DNA of 64,000 nt, from assembly GCF_900107925.1 (NCBI RefSeq), contig NZ_FNUJ01000002.1:682001-746000 (forward strand). The letters are read 5' to 3'. Numbering within the stretch: position 1 is the stretch's first letter; every line of letters begins with the position of its first letter. This DNA is from Amycolatopsis pretoriensis (GTDB taxonomy: Bacteria; Actinomycetota; Actinomycetes; Mycobacteriales; Pseudonocardiaceae). Below, in pieces: positions 60,215 to 64,000 of this stretch. Below the pieces are notes generated by a model that saw nothing but the letters and a program-made list of their open reading frames with translations, had not been told where the DNA came from and made no database searches. The position numbers were made by a program, and so were the translations under genes.

Positions 60215-60949
60215 TCAGATTCCGCCGTCGACGTGGACGGTCTCGCCGGTGATGTAGGACGACAGGTCGCTGGCCAGGAACAGCACCGCGTTGGCGATCT
60301 CCGCCGGGCTGCCCAGCCTGCCGATCGCGGTGAGCTGGTGGTAGCGCTGCCGGATTTCTTCGGGTAGCGGCCGTTCCGGCGTCTCGATCACGCCGGGCGC
60401 CACCACGTTGACGCGGATCCGGCGCCCGCCCAGCTCCTTGGCCAGCGAGCGCGCGAGCCCGATCAGCGCCGACTTCGACGCCGTGTAGTGCGCCCGCAGC
60501 GGGATCCCGACGGTCGCCACCCGGGAGCCGATCAGCACGATGGACGCGCCGTCGGACAGCAGCGGCAGCGCCTTCGAGATCAGCAGGTAGGCCGCGGTCA
60601 GGTTGGTGTCGAGGACGCGCTTCCACTCCTCGAGCGGCAGCTCGCCGAACGGGACGTGGCTGATCGCCCCGGCGTTGCTGACCAGGACGTCCAGCCCGCC
60701 CAGCCGCGTCCGGCACTCCTCCAGGAGCGCGTCGACCTGCTCGGGCCGGGTGACGTCGGCGAGCACGACGTGGTGTTCCCCGCCGATCTCCTTGAGCTCG
60801 CGGGACATCGTTTCGGCGGCCTCTTCGTTCGACCGCCCGCAGGTGACGAGGCCGGCGCCCGCCCCGGCGAACGCGTGGGACAGGCCGCGGCCGATCCCCC
60901 CGGTTCCGCCGGTGACCAGCACCCGTTTGCCGTCGAGCCTGATGCTCAT
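60215..60949 (-). CDS. SDR-family ketoreductase (first of two)
   Basis: The protein has 244 residues. Cofactor loop VTGGTGGIGRGL, LVSNAGAISH, the YTASK pair (about 155-159), and the ending YITGETVHVDGGI. This is the usual type II PKS or pentangular-type ketoreductase form. It sits right after the first DUF1772 gene, close to the minimal PKS, so it is the better candidate for early poly-beta-ketone reduction. This is position-based inference. Confidence 0.92.
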   Translation of the reverse strand: MSIRLDGKRVLVTGGTGGIGRGLSHAFAGAGAGLVTCGRSNEEAAETMSRELKEIGGEHHVVLADVTRPEQVDALLEECRTRLGGLDVLVSNAGAISHVPFGELPLEEWKRVLDTNLTAAYLLISKALPLLSDGASIVLIGSRVATVGIPLRAHYTASKSALIGLARSLAKELGGRRIRVNVVAPGVIETPERPLPEEIRQRYHQLTAIGRLGSPAEIANAVLFLASDLSSYITGETVHVDGGI

Positions 60950-60966
60950 GTCTCTCCTTCGAAGTG

Positions 60967-61416
60967 TCAGTACAGGACGGCGATGCCGTCGACGACCAGC
61001 GCGGCCGCCATCAGGACCGTGCGGGCGGTGTTCCAGGCCTTCCAGCGCGCCCGCGGGTCCCGGCTGGGCCAGTCCGGGGGTTCGTCGGCCGGGTCGAGCT
61101 TCAGCACGAACCGGTTGATCGGCACGGCCCGGGCGACCGACACCGCGATCACCGACGCGACGAGCACCGCGGCGACCACGAACCAGGCGCCCGACGGCGC
61201 GGTGATCGCGGCGACCACGTTGGCCAGCAACGCGACCGTGTTGATGATCGGCATCGCCGGGTCGTACCGCGGCTGCAGGTACTGCACCATCTCGACGTAA
61301 CGCCGGTAGGACAGCACCTGCATCATCGGCGCGAGCCCGACGGTGGTGCAGAACATGTCGCCCGCGGCGATCCCGCCGCAGACCAGCGCCAGCAGCGCGG
61401 CGATCTGGTAGGTCAT
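60967..61416 (-). CDS. DUF1772 membrane protein, possible anthrone oxygenase (first copy)
   Basis: The protein has 149 residues with four hydrophobic helices. Conserved blocks are GGIAAGDMFCTTVGLAPMM, PRYDPAMPIINTVAL, VPINRFVLKLDP and RWKAWNTARTVL. The YDP-MP and VPINR blocks recur in the other copy at 59128-59565. Start ATG 61416 lies just after the ARO/CYC stop. Two copies of this family in one type II PKS operon is uncommon in my experience. Confidence 0.78.
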   Translation of the reverse strand: MTYQIAALLALVCGGIAAGDMFCTTVGLAPMMQVLSYRRYVEMVQYLQPRYDPAMPIINTVALLANVVAAITAPSGAWFVVAAVLVASVIAVSVARAVPINRFVLKLDPADEPPDWPSRDPRARWKAWNTARTVLMAAALVVDGIAVLY

Positions 61417-61420
61417 GAGC

Positions 61421-61888
61421 TCACGCCGGCACTTCGGCTTCGCGCGCGGCCCGCTCGAGGAGCTGCTTGATCCGCGCCTGCTGCCGGACGCTGTTCCCGT
61501 TGATCCGGGCGGCCATCGCGTGGTCGTCGAGCGGGGCGCCGGGCTTCATCTCGAAGTCCTGCACCCAGCGCAGCCGCACCCCGCCGGCGACCTCGGTGTA
61601 CTCCCAGAACAGCGTCATGTACTTGAACGGGCCGGTCTCGACGCGGTGCGACAGCGTGGTGCGGGCCGCCTCGTCGAGGCGCCGTTCGGACACCCACGCC
61701 CACACCTTGCCGTTCTCGTCCGGGTGCAGCGCGAGCCGGAAGGTGATCCGGTCGTCCCGCCGGTCGAGCACCGTGGCCTCGCCGTACTCGTCGAACAGCT
61801 CGGTCCACGACTCGACGTCGTTGGTCCGCTGCCAGACCAGCTCCATCGGCGCCTCGATGAACACGCTGTTGTCCGTGTGCGCGGCCAT
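61421..61888 (-). CDS. Single-domain aromatase/cyclase (TcmN-N/WhiE-VI type)
   Basis: The protein has 155 residues with the START/polyketide-cyclase fold: DNSVFIEAPMELVWQRTNDV, WTELFDEYGEATVLD, WEYTEVAGGVRLRWVQDFE and a long C-terminal helix (NSVRQQARIKQLLERAA). Single-domain enzymes of this type catalyse first-ring C9-C14 closure on unreduced or late-reduced chains, unlike the didomain enzymes of actinorhodin-like pathways. It follows the ACP by one base. This argues for a tetracenomycin/pentangular-like fold. Confidence 0.92.
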   Translation of the reverse strand: MAAHTDNSVFIEAPMELVWQRTNDVESWTELFDEYGEATVLDRRDDRITFRLALHPDENGKVWAWVSERRLDEAARTTLSHRVETGPFKYMTLFWEYTEVAGGVRLRWVQDFEMKPGAPLDDHAMAARINGNSVRQQARIKQLLERAAREAEVPA

Positions 61889-61889
61889 C

Positions 61890-62135
61890 TCAGGCGATCC
61901 CGACCGGGTTGTTGATGTAGCCCAGCAGCTGCCGCAGCGTCATCGACTCGGCGGTGACCTCCTCCGGGATACCGCGCCCGGAACGCTGCTGCAGCCGCGC
62001 TGCGATCTCGAGCACCGCCAGCGAGTCGTAGCCGAGTTCGGCCATGTCGACGTCCAGGATGTCGCCGTCGAGGTCGACGGACTCGTCGGTTCCGCACGTG
62101 CGCAGGACCTGTTTGAGATCTTCGACTGTGAGCAC
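61890..62135 (-). CDS. Type II PKS acyl carrier protein
   Basis: The protein has 81 residues from GTG 62135 (GGAGGAG upstream). The phosphopantetheine site is ELGYDSLAVLEI, Ser at about 38. A typical PKS ACP opening (LTVEDLKQVLRTCG) and helix III follow. Directly after KS-beta and before the aromatase, completing the minimal PKS. Confidence 0.96.
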   Translation of the reverse strand: MLTVEDLKQVLRTCGTDESVDLDGDILDVDMAELGYDSLAVLEIAARLQQRSGRGIPEEVTAESMTLRQLLGYINNPVGIA

Positions 62136-62159
62136 GTTCTCCTCCTTCGTGGTCAGGGA

Positions 62160-63362
62160 TCAGCGGGTGAGCACGAGCGCCGAGTTGAAGCCGCCGAAGC
62201 CCCTCGCCAGCACCAGCGCGGTTCGCACGTCCGCGGGCCGGGGTTCGAGGACCAGGTCGAGCTCGTAGGCGGGTTCGGTGACGCCGACCGTCGGCGGCAG
62301 GACGCCGTCGCGCATGGCCAGCAGCACGCAGGCGACGTCCAGGGGCGCGCCGCCCGCGGCCAGCCGCCCGGTCATCGTCTTCGGCACCGTGACCGGCACC
62401 CCGCGGGCGCCGAACACCCCGGCCAGTGCCGCGGCTTCCTCGGCGTCGCGCTCGCGCGTCCCCGCGCCGTCGGCGAACACGACGTCCACATCGGACGGTC
62501 GCAGGCCCGCGTCCGCCAGCGCGCCGGTGATCGCGCGGAGCAGCCCGCCGGGGCGGCCGGAGCCCGGCCGGGGATCGAACGTCGCCGCGTACCCCGCGAC
62601 TCGTCCGTACACTTCGGACACTCCGCGGGCGCGGGCGGAGCTCTCGTCCTCCAGCACGAGGATCGCGCCGCCCTCGCCCGGCACGTGGCCGGAGGCCCGC
62701 GCGTCGAACGGCAGGTACTCGCCGCGGGTGAACTGCCCGCCGGCGCTCTGGCACACCAGCGCGTACGGCGACAGCGCCGCCTCGGTGCCGCCGGTGACCA
62801 CGGCCTTGGTGCCGGTGCGCAGCACCCGCCGGCTCTGCGCGAGCGCGTCCAGGCCGCCCGCCTGCTCGGCGACGACGACCCCGTTGGGACCGCGCATGCC
62901 GTGCCGGATGGACAGCTGGCCGGTGGTCGCCGCGTAGAACCAGGCGATCGACTGGTACACCGACACGTATTCCGGTCCGGCGCTCCACAGCCGCTCGATC
63001 TCCCGCTGGCCGAACTCGTTGCCCCCAGACGAACTGGCGGTGATCACGGCGAGGTCGTAGTCGTCGAAGTCCCGCTCGCCGCCGGGGCCGATGCCCGCGT
63101 CCCGCAGTGCTTCCTCGGTCGCGGTCATGGCGAGCCGGGTCCAGCGGTCGGTCTGCACGGTGATCCGGTTCGGCAGGGAGTCCGCCTCGCCGGGCACCGC
63201 GCCGACGTGCGAGACGGGGTAGCCCGTGGCGTCGAACCGGGTCACCGGCGCGAGCCCGCTCCGCCCGGCCAGCACGTTCGCCCAGAAGTCCTCGACGCCG
63301 ACGCCGTTGGGCGCGACCACCCCGATCCCGGTGATCACCGGGGCGGCCACCGCCGTGGTCAC
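62160..63362 (-). CDS. Ketosynthase beta (chain length factor)
   Basis: The protein has 400 residues from GTG 63362, overlapping the KS-alpha stop (GTGA). Thiolase fold starting [19 protein letters not shown]. The active-site Cys is replaced by Gln ([13 protein letters not shown]), the hallmark of a chain length factor. Late motifs [18 protein letters not shown] and [13 protein letters not shown]. It sets polyketide length with KS-alpha. Gate residues could be compared with C20-C26 relatives, which I cannot do here. Confidence 0.96.
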   Translation of the reverse strand: MTTAVAAPVITGIGVVAPNGVGVEDFWANVLAGRSGLAPVTRFDATGYPVSHVGAVPGEADSLPNRITVQTDRWTRLAMTATEEALRDAGIGPGGERDFDDYDLAVITASSSGGNEFGQREIERLWSAGPEYVSVYQSIAWFYAATTGQLSIRHGMRGPNGVVVAEQAGGLDALAQSRRVLRTGTKAVVTGGTEAALSPYALVCQSAGGQFTRGEYLPFDARASGHVPGEGGAILVLEDESSARARGVSEVYGRVAGYAATFDPRPGSGRPGGLLRAITGALADAGLRPSDVDVVFADGAGTRERDAEEAAALAGVFGARGVPVTVPKTMTGRLAAGGAPLDVACVLLAMRDGVLPPTVGVTEPAYELDLVLEPRPADVRTALVLARGFGGFNSALVLTR

Positions 63363-64000
63363 ACCGGCTCCCGGGTCAGGACGACGGCCGTCTGGAACCC
63401 GCCGAAGCCGCTGCCGACGGAGAGCACGGTGTCCAGCCCGGTCTCCCGGGCGACGTTCGGCACGTAGTCGAGATCGCACTCCGGGTCGCGCTCGTGCAGG
63501 TTCGCCGTCGGCGGCACGACCTGGTGCTCCAGCGCCAGTGCGCAGGCCGCGACCTCCAGCGAGCCGATCGCGCCGAGCGAGTGCCCGACCATCGACTTGA
63601 TCGAGCTGACCGGCACGCGGTAGGCGTGCGCGCCAAGGCTGCGTTTGACCGCGGCGGTCTCGTGCCGGTCGTTCTGCTTGGTGCCCGAACCGTGGGCGTT
63701 GACGTAGCCGACGCGGTCGCCGGGCAGGCCGGCCCGGCGAAGAGCGACGTCGATGGCCTCGGCCAGCTCGCGGCCGTCGGGTTTCAGCCCCGTCATGTGG
63801 TAGGCGTTCGCCCTGGTCGCGAAGCCGGAGACCGCGCAGTAGACGTGCGCGCCGCGCCGCCGGGCGCTCTCGGCCTCCTCGACGACGAAGACCGCGGCAC
63901 CTTCGCCGAGCACGAACCCGTTGCGCGTGCGGTCGAACGGCCGGGACGCGCGCGCGGCGTCGTCGTTGTCGGGGGACGTGGCCTTGATCGCGTCGAAGCA
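63359..64000 (-). CDS. Ketosynthase alpha, C-terminal part (runs off the window)
   Basis: The frame is open to the window edge; 213 residues are visible. Catalytic His motifs are both present, [11 protein letters not shown] and [31 protein letters not shown] near the visible start and [14 protein letters not shown] at the end are typical of type II PKS KS-alpha. The active-site Cys region lies outside. It carries out decarboxylative malonyl condensation with KS-beta. It is the first visible gene of the leftward PKS operon; more genes may precede it. Confidence 0.96.
   Translation of the reverse strand, partial: CFDAIKATSPDNDDAARASRPFDRTRNGFVLGEGAAVFVVEEAESARRRGAHVYCAVSGFATRANAYHMTGLKPDGRELAEAIDVALRRAGLPGDRVGYVNAHGSGTKQNDRHETAAVKRSLGAHAYRVPVSSIKSMVGHSLGAIGSLEVAACALALEHQVVPPTANLHERDPECDLDYVPNVARETGLDTVLSVGSGFGGFQTAVVLTREPV

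Overview
The window is high-GC, densely packed actinomycete DNA. Many genes overlap by GTGA, ATGA or TGATG, GTG starts are common, and there is a stressosome-type rsb locus, an AfsR/SARP regulator with an NB-ARC domain, and a type II PKS. The style fits Pseudonocardiales, Amycolatopsis-like; the genus is inferred, not proven. No rRNA, tRNA, CRISPR array or insertion sequence was recognised.

Left flank (1-16.7 kb). A five-gene rsb-type signalling operon (RsbS end, RsbT, SpoIIE phosphatase, hybrid kinase, response regulator-phosphatase) runs right and stops at a perfect 14-bp hairpin. Facing it is a 1540-residue RHS polymorphic toxin with a WXG-type N-terminus and a ParB-like C-terminal tip. 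Behind it lies a membrane-protein gene broken by a one-base frameshift in a C4 run. Then comes an island with a radical SAM/SPASM-like enzyme (+ strand) facing an operon of an APH-like kinase fused to a long helical region, a NUDIX hydrolase and a PfkB sugar kinase.

Biosynthetic region (about 16.9 kb to beyond the right end). The far right carries a minimal type II PKS (KS-alpha, running off the edge; KS-beta; ACP), followed in one leftward operon by a single-domain aromatase/cyclase, DUF1772 protein, ketoreductase, two ABM monooxygenases, second DUF1772 protein, second SDR, TcmI-like cyclase, a beta-hydroxyacid dehydrogenase, a PEP-synthase/rifampin-phosphotransferase-like protein and a glycosyltransferase. 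Single-domain ARO/CYC plus TcmI-type cyclase points to a tetracenomycin, pentangular or xanthone-type polyphenol (inference). Nine paralogous GT1-family glycosyltransferases are spread over 24-54.6 kb. Sugar genes comprise a glucose-1-phosphate thymidylyltransferase, an NDP-hexose 2,3-dehydratase, a SpnQ/RfbH-type 3-dehydratase and an NAD-dependent epimerase/reductase. This implies a chain of 2,6-dideoxy and 2,3,6-trideoxy sugars, with two or three methyltransferases for decoration. The 4,6-dehydratase and other sugar genes are not in the window.

Unusually, the same region holds split NRPS parts (A-PCP, PCP-C, A-PCP-C and a degenerate thioesterase), a tryptophan 2,3-dioxygenase-like haem enzyme with an O-methyltransferase, and a secreted neocarzinostatin-family protein. 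The working model is an oligoglycosylated aromatic polyketide that also carries an amino-acid-derived acyl group. Export and control involve two DrrAB-type ABC pairs, one co-transcribed with a NarL-type two-component system, and the SARP regulator. I could not match the whole gene set to a known product.
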